DNA of 6,214 nucleotides from an uncultured Eubacteriales bacterium (GCA_902775835.1 CACYNZ010000221.1:1-6214); one strand, 5' to 3'; positions 1-6,128 are shown, counted from the stretch's first letter. The notes: a model not told the origin generated them from the letters alone. Numbers and translations: made by a program.

Positions 1-36
1 TGCTATCGCCACAAACATTAAAAGTAGTTTCTTCAT
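1..36 (-). CDS. N terminus of an exported protein, cut by window edge
   Basis: Only the first 12 codons are inside the window. They read MKKLLLMFVAIA: two lysines followed by an uninterrupted hydrophobic stretch, which is the n-region and start of the h-region of a Sec signal peptide. The ATG at 36-34 is preceded by AAAGGAG (about 45-51), 8 bases upstream, so the start is well supported. A near-consensus promoter (101-129) lies further upstream on the same strand. In this group such short starts often belong to lipoprotein solute-binding proteins of ABC transporters. A sugar-binding protein would suit the nearby maltodextrin enzymes, but that is inference: the lipobox and mature protein lie outside the window. 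The gene is transcribed in the same direction as amy-malQ but is separated from it by decayed sequence. Confidence 0.65.
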   Translation of the reverse strand, partial: MKKLLLMFVAIA

Positions 37-100
37 AATGATCGCTCCTTTCCTCGTTGGACAGCTTCCCCGTCCGGGGACCACATCGAGTTACAACGCT

Positions 101-129
101 ATTATACTAAATCAATATTGATTCGTCAA
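101..129 (-). promoter_or_regulatory. Sigma-A promoter of the left-edge gene
   Basis: On the minus strand, TTGACG (129-124) and a perfect TATAAT (106-101) are separated by exactly 17 bases. This is close to the ideal housekeeping promoter. It points at the signal-peptide gene starting at 36 and would give a leader of roughly 60 bases. That leader includes a small CCCC/GGGG hairpin at about 67-80. Confidence 0.85.
110..123. promoter_or_regulatory. Candidate operator: perfect 14-bp palindrome in promoter spacer
   Basis: AATCAATATTGATT is a perfect palindrome. It fills 14 of the 17 bases between the -35 and -10 hexamers of the promoter at 101-129. A dimeric repressor bound here would block RNA polymerase, so an operator is the natural reading. 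No regulator gene for it is visible, and the cognate family cannot be named from the sequence. Confidence 0.55.
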
Positions 130-275
130 CATCTCAAAGGAGATTTCTCACGGCCACAACGTCGAATTACAAAAGTATTAAGTCAACAGCTGAGGCGAGA
201 TAGTCAAGGTCAAAGGCACAGATTTTGTGAAGCCTGGTTTCTGTGAACTTTACTTTGATTATTGTTCGTGTGATA
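130..275. other. Non-coding stretch, no gene seen
   Basis: I see no credible reading frame with a ribosome binding site here. The stretch contains several GTCAA copies on the plus strand (182-186, 203-207, 209-213). Two of them are 21 bases apart. Their significance is uncertain. Confidence 0.5.
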
Positions 276-413
276 TTATGGCTGGCACATATTACAGGGT
301 TCATAACCCTGTTCTATGGCCTGGTCTCTCGTTTCCAGTCGGACTTTGTTCTTCTCCTTCATTGATTTAGCACCAGAACAATTCGGATTGTGAAACTTCA
401 TGCTAATATGTCC
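276..413 (-). pseudogene. C-terminal Ada-like zinc-binding fragment
   Basis: Read on the minus strand, this short frame ends in the hallmark C terminus of the Ada-type metal-binding module. From the ATG at 401 the residues are H4-x3-C8 near the start (FHNPNC), a basic middle (KEKNKVRLETRDQAIEQGY), and C36-x2-C39 followed by P and stop (YEPCNMCQP). In known proteins this module is often the last 40 or so residues of secreted or nucleic-acid-related enzymes such as metallo-beta-lactamase-fold hydrolases and nucleases, and begins with text like this fragment's GHISMKFH. Here the frame is closed by TGA at 416-414, just before the module, and no catalytic domain is found upstream. It is therefore most simply a truncated gene. 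A GAGG lies 10 bases before the ATG, so a stand-alone 41-residue zinc-binding peptide cannot be excluded. The family resemblance is from memory of the motif, not a search. Confidence 0.6.
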
Positions 414-715
414 TCAATGCTGTGCCTTTCCAGCAGGAGCTTGCGGAATAAGTACAGTATTCTCGACTAATCTCGGGAGACCTTTACGGTTTCCCGTTTT
501 ATTCTTTTCTGGCTCTCAACCCCAACTTTGATACAATGGGCGGGATCGAGAGCTTTGTTATGCGCAGATTAAGCGGGAACAAGACACAAGATTTTCGGAG
601 AATCCTGAACTCGTGTCATCTTGTTACAGAATTTCTTGTAATACGATCAGATTACGGAGTGGCACTTTTCAGACCCCGATGCTCTGTTTCAAGTCTGGTT
701 GTTTGGTTGAAGCTT
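414..715. other. About 300 bases without a convincing gene
   Basis: No frame here has a start, a ribosome binding site and recognisable protein content. The plus strand is open from 452 to 835. Its first 70 or so residues (around YGFPFYSFLALNPNFD and GGIESFVMRRLSGN) look moderately protein-like, but the ATG at 536 lacks a good Shine-Dalgarno sequence. The second half of the frame runs antisense to the Sel1 fragment. Minus-strand frames are broken by frequent stops. Degraded coding sequence is likely, but its identity is not visible. Confidence 0.45.
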
Positions 716-955
716 CTATTTCCCAAGGCGCTCCAGCGCGGCCACAGCATCTTCGCTGTCTTTTTCTTCCGCTTCCTCATACAGGTCAATCGCCCTGTCC
801 AAATCCTGTTCCACACCCAGGCCCTGTTCATATAGCCGGGCAAGTTCATATCCGGCGTCGACGACGCCTGTGGCGGATTTGTTTTCCGACGCTGCGACGG
901 ATGCAAACAGCTTCGCCGCCTGCGCGTAATCCTGTTCCACGCCCAGACCCTGCGC
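716..955 (-). pseudogene. C-terminal fragment of a Sel1-repeat (TPR-like) protein
   Basis: The minus-strand frame ending at TAG 718-716 encodes two Sel1-like helical repeat units. The phrase GLGVEQD occurs twice. The first copy is followed by YAQAAKLF, and the second is preceded by AGYELARLYEQ and followed by LDRAIDLYEEA. These match the family pattern (A..LG..Y..G.GV..D..KA). The last residues AALERLGK look like a natural end. Sel1 repeats form superhelical protein-interaction scaffolds. The fragment lacks its N-terminal repeats and start. It is joined at about 956-960 to a tape-measure gene in a different reading frame, so the fusion is not translated through. The GTG at 940-938 is an open-frame artefact inside the repeat motif, not a supported start. 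Recognition is by motif; the host protein's role is unknown. Confidence 0.7.
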
Positions 956-957
956 AT

Positions 958-2109
958 GCCTTCGCCAAGCTGGGCCACGGAGGTGTTGGATTTCTGGCTG
1001 GCCTTCGCCATCTAATCCGCAAAGGCAGGCATATAGGACATCTCCAGTCCCAGTGCAGACATGCTGTCGGTGACCATATCGGAAGCTGATGCCAGGTCGA
1101 TGCCGCTGGCCTGGGCCAGGTTCAGTACCGTGGGCAGCGCCTCAATGGCCTTCTCCGAATCATAGCCGGCCAGAGCCAGGTAGTTCAGGGCAGACGCCGC
1201 CTCGCTTGCAGAGTAGCGGGTGCTCGCGCCCATCTCCTGCGCAGCGTCGGACAGAGCCTTCATCTCCGCCGTGCTCTCGGATTCGGACAGGCCCATGGTC
1301 GCGTAGACCTGCCGGATGGCGTCATCATAGGAGGCAAAGGTCTTGACGGCGACAGTGCCCGCGCCGATAGCTACAGCGCTGAGTTTGGACAGGCTTTTGC
1401 CCACACCTTCGACGCTCTTGCCGGCAGCCTTGGCCTTCTCACCGAACTGCGCCATCCTGTCGGCGGCGTTCAGCCAGCTGTTCTGCAGCCGCTGCAGGCG
1501 GGAGGTAACCTGAGCGATATGGGACTGGATCTGCTGGAGTCCCGCGCGGGCGTTGTTCAGGTTGGTGTTGGCTTTGGTGACAGCGTCCGCGTTGCGCCGC
1601 ATGGCATTTTCGGAGCGGGAGAGCTGGCCTTCCAGCTTCTGCACTTCCTGCCCCGATGCCGCGTACTCGCTCTTCAGGCGTTCCAGCTCTGCCTCCATTT
1701 CGGCATAGGCATCGGTACCCTTCAGCCCAGCCTCCTCGGCTTCCCGGAGGTCGGCAGTCAGCTTGTCCACCTGCTGGCCGAGATCCGCGTGTCTCTGTCT
1801 GGCGGTGTCCAGCTTCGCGGCGAGCTTCTCATGTGTCTGCACGCTGGTCTCCAGCTTGCCTTTCGCCGCTTCGAGCGCACGCTCATACTGCTGGACGGCC
1901 TGCTGCTGCAGCTGGAACTTCTGCTGAAGGCTCGCGAGTTGCGCCTGTGCCCCGGCAGCAGTGTTTTCGAAGTTGGTGACGCCGGACGCCGCCAGCTTGA
2001 ACTGGGAGTCGGCTTCCTTAAGCTGCTGGTTGATGGAGCGCAGGTTTGCACTGAAGTTGTCGCTGTTCAATGACAGCGAGACGACCATGTCGCGAAGAGT
2101 TTCTGCCAT
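958..2109 (-). pseudogene. Phage tail tape-measure protein, truncated, with in-frame amber
   Basis: The ATG at 2109-2107 opens a 365-codon frame that ends in TAG at 1014-1012. The same frame continues for 18 more codons (MAKASQKSNTSVAQLGEG) to 958. Residues 1-45 (MAETLRDMVVSLSLNSDNFS...) are the usual start of Firmicutes siphophage tape measures. Residues about 50-215 are a long Q/E/K/A-rich coiled coil. From about 240 the TP901 tape-measure core appears (AVKTFASYDDAIRQVYATMG, ASTRYSASEAASALNYLALAGYD, ASDMVTDSMSALG). The continuation after the amber also belongs to this family, which shows the stop interrupts a once-continuous gene. Full proteins set tail length and usually exceed 600 residues, so the C-terminal part is missing. 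Upstream is AAAGAGG, 10 bases from the ATG. No other phage gene is present, and the start lies 23 bases past the malQ terminator. It is a prophage remnant, richer in G+C than the flanks. Confidence 0.85.
1012..1014 (-). other. In-frame amber stop inside tape-measure gene
   Basis: The TAG falls between PAFAD and MAKASQKSN, a segment that is continuous in tape-measure proteins and usually carries Q or K at this position. A single base change (CAG or AAG to TAG) would explain it. The ATG immediately after it (1011-1009) has no ribosome binding site of its own. Confidence 0.75.
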
Positions 2110-2132
2110 TGATCGGCGACCTCTTTTTCATG

Positions 2133-2161
2133 AAAAATGCGCCGTTCATATGAACGACGCA
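2133..2161 (-). terminator. Rho-independent terminator after malQ
   Basis: Read on the minus strand, TGCGTCGTTCAT (2161-2150) pairs with ATGAACGGCGCA (2149-2138) over 12 positions with one G-U. The innermost pairs form the loop, and TTTTT (2137-2133) follows directly. It lies 36 bases beyond the malQ stop and ends the amy-malQ transcript. Its central 14 bases (2143-2156) form a perfect palindrome. A second palindrome, TTTTTCATGAAAAA (2124-2137), overlaps the T tract. Confidence 0.8.
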
Positions 2162-2196
2162 GGGTTGTCAAAAGGTATTTGCGACGCTACCTTTGA

Positions 2197-3717
2197 TCAT
2201 TTTTCAAAGGCACTCCAGTTTAGCCGGCCATAGCGCCGGGTGTTTTCGAATATCCGAACTGCTAACTCATCCTGGCGGCAGTCTCCCTTCCAACGCCAGT
2301 GCCAGTTGTCCTCCAGCCGTGAAGGTTCATTGATCCTGGCCTCGTGCCCCAGTCCCAGCCAATCCTGAAGCGCAATGATGCATGTTGACGCCCGGCTGAT
2401 CAGCGCGGCGCGGATGAAGACCTCGTGCATCCTGCTGTCCGGCACATCCTCACAGCCAAAATACTGCCTGATGCGGTCCTTTTCGGCCGTAGTCAGGCCA
2501 GCGAACCAGCCGTTGACAGGGTCGTTGTCATGGGTGCCGGGATATACGACACAGTGCTCAGGGATGTTGTGAAGCAGATAATCGTTTGCTGCGCCAACGT
2601 CGTCGGCATCAAAGCCGAACTGCAGCACTTTCATATTGGGGTAATCCGTATCCCGAACCATCTGTCGGACAGAATCGGTCATATAGCCCAAATCCTCAAC
2701 AATGACGGGTTTGTGGCCCATGTTCTCCCACATCTGTCTGAACAGCGCCATGCCGGGCCCCTTTTCCCAATGGCCTGACTTCGCCGGTTCCCCGGCGGGG
2801 ATAGAGAAGTATTCGTCCAATCCTCGAAAGTGATCGATACGCAGCAGGTCGCACTGCTGGAAGTTCATCCACAACCGTGCCATCCACCAGCCGAAGCGAT
2901 CGTCCCGGTGCTTTTCCCAGCGATAGAGCGGACTTCCCCATATCTGTCCCTCTGCGGAAAAGGCATCCGGGGGACAACCGGCAACAGCGCTTTGACGGTT
3001 CTGATCGTTCAGCTGGAACAGTTCAGAATGCGCCCACACATCCGTGCTGTCAAAAGAGACGTATATTGGAATGTCCCCGATGATGCGTATGTGTTTCCCG
3101 TTTGCGTAGGCCTTCAGCGCATACCACTGCTCATAGAACTTGAATTGTGTGTACTTGTGGAATTCGACGTCATAATAGAGCTCACGATGGTAGTATTCCA
3201 CGGCATTGTTCCAGTGCCTGCTGATGTCCTCCGGCCAATCCGGCCACTCCTTCTGATCGAAAAAGCTCTTCAGAGACATGAAAAGCGCATAGTCATCCAG
3301 CCACCAGCCATTCTCGCAGATGAAGCGCTGGTAGTCGGGATTATTGGCGATCCCGCTGCGTTCATAGGCCTTGCGCAGCAGCGGAAAGCGGTTGGCGTAC
3401 ATCTTGTCGTAATCCACATGCTCGGGGTCATGACCAAAGTCCACGGCTTCGATTTCCTCCCGGAGCAGCACGCCTTCCTCCATCAGTCGGTTCAGGTCGA
3501 TGTAATAGGGATTGCCCGCAAAAGCGGAAAAGGACTGATAGGGGCTGTCTTTGGACTTGTTGTGGTTGGGAGGATTGAGCGGCAGGATTTGCCAATAGGT
3601 CTGCCCTGCCTGCGCCAGAAAATCCACAAATGCATAGGCGGTCTCTCCCAGGTCACCAATGCCGTAAGGCCCTGGCAGACTGGACACAGGCATCAATATT
3701 CCCGCTTCACGACTCAT
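2197..3717 (-). CDS. malQ: 4-alpha-glucanotransferase (amylomaltase, GH77)
   Basis: This 506-residue cytoplasmic enzyme cleaves an alpha-1,4 bond in a maltodextrin and transfers the released chain to another glucan, releasing glucose and longer dextrins. GH77 landmarks appear in order: GILMPVSSLPGPYGIGD near the N terminus, DSPYQSFSAFAGNPYYIDL (about 57-75), IIGDIPIYVSFDSTDVWAH, RIDHFRG with the nucleophile Asp295, VEDLG with the acid/base Glu341, THDND with Asp397, then LQDWLGLGHEARIN and NWHWRW. All three catalytic carboxylates are present, and the length is normal for the compact bacterial form. The ATG at 3717-3715 is chosen because GGGAGG (3725-3730) sits 7 bases upstream. The earlier in-frame TTG at 3732 would put its start inside the amylase gene and consume that site. 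The start follows the amylase stop by one base, so translation is probably coupled. The terminator at 2133-2161 closes the operon. Confidence 0.95.
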   Translation of the reverse strand: MSREAGILMPVSSLPGPYGIGDLGETAYAFVDFLAQAGQTYWQILPLNPPNHNKSKDSPYQSFSAFAGNPYYIDLNRLMEEGVLLREEIEAVDFGHDPEHVDYDKMYANRFPLLRKAYERSGIANNPDYQRFICENGWWLDDYALFMSLKSFFDQKEWPDWPEDISRHWNNAVEYYHRELYYDVEFHKYTQFKFYEQWYALKAYANGKHIRIIGDIPIYVSFDSTDVWAHSELFQLNDQNRQSAVAGCPPDAFSAEGQIWGSPLYRWEKHRDDRFGWWMARLWMNFQQCDLLRIDHFRGLDEYFSIPAGEPAKSGHWEKGPGMALFRQMWENMGHKPVIVEDLGYMTDSVRQMVRDTDYPNMKVLQFGFDADDVGAANDYLLHNIPEHCVVYPGTHDNDPVNGWFAGLTTAEKDRIRQYFGCEDVPDSRMHEVFIRAALISRASTCIIALQDWLGLGHEARINEPSRLEDNWHWRWKGDCRQDELAVRIFENTRRYGRLNWSAFEK

Positions 3718-3718
3718 G

Positions 3719-5005
3719 TCAATTCCTCCCAAGCTTTATAATCACAGGTTCGCCCGACAGCGGCAACAATCCTTCATCCACGCGGACTGCACCGTCTGCG
3801 AGCAGGTTTACATAATCACCATCCGGAAGATCACAGGGAACTGCCGTGCCTTTGCCGTCCGTACAGAAAAAGCCGATCATCCTCTGCTGACCGTGTTGAT
3901 GTGACGCGATCACCGTCTTGCCAATGGTGTTTGCCGAGAAACTGCTGTCGGTGAACAGCGCGTCGCCGCGAATGGCACACATCCGTTGGATCAATGCTGT
4001 CAGGTCCTGCCCCTCACCCCAGGGAATTGTATCCCGGTCAAAGAGGTTCGGACGGCATACACAGCCATTTTCCTGTCCGTTATAGACCATGGGAATTCCC
4101 TTGGCAAAGAAGGCAAATGCCGTCCAATTGCGAAGCGCCCTGCCGTTTGGAATAAGCGCAGCGGCACGAAGTCGATCGTGGTTCTCCAGCGTTCGCATTT
4201 TCACGTAGTTTTCAGGATAGATTCCCTCCTGGCCGTCAAGCGCTTCCACAAATGCTTCAAGTGTGCCTTTTCCAATGCAGGCATTCAGGTATTTCCCGTA
4301 TATGTCGTAGTCATAGGCCATGTCGAAGACCTGGAATATCTCGCTGTCTGATGCCGCGGTAAGTCCCATGGAGCGGATGAAGCGAACGAAACCCGGCTCG
4401 ATGGATTCCGCCAACCAAAGACATCCGGGACGGATTGCCTCAACCTGTTCGCGCGCTTCCCTCCAGAAATCCAGAGGCACCAGAGGCGCTACGTCGCAAC
4501 GGAACCCGTCTACTGTTTTTGCCCACATCTTCAGCGTCTCGATCTGATATTCCCAGAGCCCGCGCTGGTTATAATCCAAATCTATGATGTCGGTCCATTC
4601 ACCCACATGATTGCCGAAACTGCCATCCGGCTTGTGGTAGAACCACTCCGGATGGTTTTCCCTTAGCCACGAGTCTGGTGAAGTGTGGTTGTACACCACG
4701 TCGATGATTACCTTCATGCCCAAGGCATGTATGCTGTCCACCAGTGCCTGAAAATCCTCCAGTGTGCCATATTCGGGATTGATAGCCCTGTAATCCCGTA
4801 TAGCATATGGGCTTCCCATGCTGCCCTTGCGATTTGATTTGCCGATGGGATGAATCGGCATCAGCCAGATGATATCCGCACCCAGGCTCCGAATGCGGGG
4901 CAAATCCTCGCGTACCTTCTCAAAGGTCCCCTCAGAGCTGTAATTGCGAACAAAAACGGAATAGATCATCTGATTCCGCAAATGGAGATCTGTATTACGC
5001 GCCAC
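3719..5005 (-). CDS. Cytoplasmic GH13 alpha-amylase-family enzyme
   Basis: This 428-residue glycoside hydrolase of family 13 probably hydrolyses alpha-1,4 bonds of imported maltodextrins. The (beta/alpha)8 barrel shows all four conserved regions: I, DVVYNH (102-107); II, GFRCDVAP with the nucleophile Asp171; III, LWLAES with the acid/base Glu200; IV, ENHD with the stabiliser Asp277. A short beta-rich C-terminal domain follows from about 360. There is no signal peptide and no carbohydrate-binding module, so it acts in the cytoplasm beside MalQ. I place the start at GTG 5005-5003: a strong GGAGGTG (5018-5012) lies 7 bases before it, and the conserved QMIYSVFVRNY begins 11 residues later. In-frame ATGs at 5062 and 5020 have weak or no ribosome binding sites. 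The exact specificity (amylase, maltogenic or maltodextrin glucosidase) cannot be fixed from motifs. Confidence 0.92.
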   Translation of the reverse strand: MARNTDLHLRNQMIYSVFVRNYSSEGTFEKVREDLPRIRSLGADIIWLMPIHPIGKSNRKGSMGSPYAIRDYRAINPEYGTLEDFQALVDSIHALGMKVIIDVVYNHTSPDSWLRENHPEWFYHKPDGSFGNHVGEWTDIIDLDYNQRGLWEYQIETLKMWAKTVDGFRCDVAPLVPLDFWREAREQVEAIRPGCLWLAESIEPGFVRFIRSMGLTAASDSEIFQVFDMAYDYDIYGKYLNACIGKGTLEAFVEALDGQEGIYPENYVKMRTLENHDRLRAAALIPNGRALRNWTAFAFFAKGIPMVYNGQENGCVCRPNLFDRDTIPWGEGQDLTALIQRMCAIRGDALFTDSSFSANTIGKTVIASHQHGQQRMIGFFCTDGKGTAVPCDLPDGDYVNLLADGAVRVDEGLLPLSGEPVIIKLGRN

Positions 5006-5011
5006 GTGCTG

Positions 5012-5018
5012 CACCTCC
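5012..5018 (-). promoter_or_regulatory. Ribosome binding site deciding the GTG start of the GH13 gene
   Basis: GGAGGTG on the minus strand, 6-8 bases before GTG 5005. It is much stronger than anything upstream of the alternative ATG codons at 5062 or 5020. It even overlaps the ATG at 5020, which argues against starting there. Confidence 0.8.
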
Positions 5019-5024
5019 ATCTTC

Positions 5025-5067
5025 TCTGAATGACAGGTGACTGGTACTGGCACGACTGGCATTCAGA
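5025..5067 (-). promoter_or_regulatory. Leader hairpin of the amylase-malQ transcript
   Basis: In the minus-strand leader, TCTGAATG (5067-5060) pairs perfectly with CATTCAGA (5032-5025). Inside that stem, after a one-base mismatch, CAG pairs with CTG. After a two-base bulge GTG pairs with CAC, around an 11-base loop (CCAGTACCAGT). This gives 14 base pairs ending 7 bases before the Shine-Dalgarno sequence. It lacks a T run, so it is not a terminator. It may stabilise the mRNA, modulate initiation, or mark a binding site; I recognise no known riboswitch. Confidence 0.5.
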
Positions 5068-5680
5068 TATGCTTCCTGGTTTTGCTCAATGTCCATGCGA
5101 AAACAGTATAGCATACCTGGAGAAAGATGGCAATGAGAAATCAATACATATACACTTTTATAACGCAGGAAGCCGCGATGTACAGATAAGAATGATGGAA
5201 AGCGGCATCATAGACTTTACCCTGCTCAGCGTTGTCCCCCTGACAAGGCAGTACGCGCATATCAAGCTGCCAGTTCAGGACACGTGGGGTTTGTTAATGC
5301 GGAAAGATGATCCCTTGTCGGAAAAAGGCTTTGTCGAGCCCACGGATATGAAGGACATCCCGCTGGTATCAGGCAGAAGTGAGAATTTTCGCAGCATGAT
5401 GTCAGGCTGGCTTGGGTTTGACTTCAACCAGCTCATTTTTATCGGTACGTCTTTCCTGATGACAAGTACGGAAAAATTGGTGGCAGAATCAGTCGCGTAT
5501 GCCATAATCAGGGAAGGAATCATCAACGATGGTATCACATCTCCTGTATGCTTCCGCCCTTTCCATCCGGAGCTCAAATCAAATATGTTCCTGGCCTGGT
5601 CCAATGGAGCAAACATGACTGCCCCTCAAGAACTATTCTTGAATGCGATGAAAGAATGGGCTGGAAATGAGAAAGCATAA
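5030..5680 (+). pseudogene. LysR-type regulator remnant: effector domain without HTH
   Basis: The open frame is 216 codons, but only residues from about 38 (5141) look like protein of a known family. IHIHFYNAGSRDVQIRMMESGIIDFTLLS, then TWGLLMRKDDPLSEKG, DIPLVSGRS and SGWLGFDFNQL, match the LysR substrate-binding domain from roughly its first strand to the C terminus (stop at 5678-5680). A full LysR protein has about 300 residues with a winged helix-turn-helix in the first 60; that part and the linker helix are absent. The first 37 codons overlap the promoter and leader hairpin of the divergent amylase operon and are preceded by an in-frame TGA (5027-5029), with no ribosome binding site. I infer that a rearrangement near 5134-5141 placed the amylase promoter against a beheaded regulator. 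The domain alone could not bind DNA. Whether it is still expressed from an internal start such as the ATGs at residues 55-56 is unknown. Confidence 0.75.
5105..5133 (-). promoter_or_regulatory. Extended -10 promoter of the amylase-malQ operon
   Basis: On the minus strand, TTGCCA (5133-5128) and TATACT (5110-5105) are 17 bases apart, and TG occupies the extended -10 position (TGCTATACT). Transcription would start near 5098, giving a leader of about 93 bases. The promoter lies inside the plus-strand open frame that continues into the LysR remnant, which implies that the first part of that frame is not LysR coding sequence. Confidence 0.75.
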
Positions 5681-5754
5681 AACAGAGTTTTCGGATCATT
5701 TAGAAGCCGCATTACTTCAGGCACCATTAAGTCAAGCTAATGACAAAAACTTTT

Positions 5755-6120
5755 TTATCCACCTGCCCTTTCTGATACGCTGTTTCCACCCTTCAGGAAG
5801 TCCTGAACAGCATATTCAATCTCAATCCGATGGTCGTGAAAGACCGTCACTTTTTTTATGACTTTTTCGGCTATTGCCTGTGTCAGGGATTCAGCGGACA
5901 TGACCTCATGTCGTATTGCCTCGATCTCCATGTTCTCCTGAACTTCCTGGTGTCTTGCGGCAATCATACACATGGTATTATGGATCTGCTGCAATTCATT
6001 ATCACAGCTTTGCTTTTCAGTCATGTAGGCATCCTGATCCAACTCTCCCGACACGAACCTCTCATACAGTTCCCGCTTGAGATGCCGCATAGATTGAAGT
6101 CGCTTCTCCAACTCTATCGT
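5755..6120 (-). pseudogene. C-terminal tail of a large serine recombinase
   Basis: On the minus strand the frame runs from just after TAA (6123-6121) to a stop at 5757-5755. It encodes about 121 residues: TIELEKRLQSMRHLKRELYE, FVSGELDQDAYMTEK, a coiled-coil-like helix, then SLTQAIAEKVIKKVTVFHDHRIEIEYAVQDF. This order is the C-terminal section of large serine recombinases of integrative elements: the post-zinc-ribbon coiled coil, then a 'V.V..D.RIEI.....DF' strand near the end. The resolvase-like catalytic domain with its serine, the recombinase domain and the zinc ribbon are missing, so it is a fragment of a protein that normally exceeds 500 residues. The only start-like codon (TTG at 6111) has no clear ribosome binding site. 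The nearby 9-bp inverted repeat lies just outside the broken end. Confidence 0.75.
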
Positions 6121-6128
6121 TTACAGCC

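Noticed and set aside
202..214. CtsR-type heat-shock operator (tandem GGTCAAA)
   Set aside because: The two heptad-like units lack the 3-base spacing of the CtsR box and only one is a good match.
294..312. 8-bp hairpin ACAGGGTT/AACCCTGT as a terminator
   Set aside because: It has a 3-base loop, no T run on either strand, and falls inside the zinc-module coding sequence.
1519..2073. Plus-strand open frame of 184 codons opposite the tape-measure coiled coil
   Set aside because: The leucine-rich text is the complement of Q/E/K/A-rich codons of the real frame, and there is no supporting start signal.
3715..3732. TTG start for malQ at 3732
   Set aside because: The GGGAGG site lies between this TTG and the ATG at 3717. 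Family proteins begin close to the ATG, and TTG would lack any ribosome binding site.
2830..3741. Plus-strand open frame of 303 codons opposite malQ and the end of the amylase gene
   Set aside because: It is antisense to strongly recognised GH77 coding sequence, has no family features and no ribosome binding site. It is a codon-bias shadow.
5006..5062. ATG starts for the amylase gene at 5062 or 5020
   Set aside because: The first has only a weak AGGA site and lies in the leader hairpin. The second overlaps the strong Shine-Dalgarno sequence that serves GTG 5005.
5088..5105. CcpA cre site downstream of the amylase promoter
   Set aside because: TGTTTTCGCATGGACA has the central CG but misses several required positions of the cre consensus.
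5030..5140. First 37 codons of the LysR frame as genuine LysR sequence (SDMLPGFAQ looks vaguely like the domain start)
   Set aside because: The spacing to the FYN motif is about 10 residues too long, and the stretch coincides with the promoter and hairpin of the divergent operon.
5667..5861. Small plus-strand frame after the LysR remnant
   Set aside because: There is no clear ribosome site or family, and its second half is antisense to the serine-recombinase tail.
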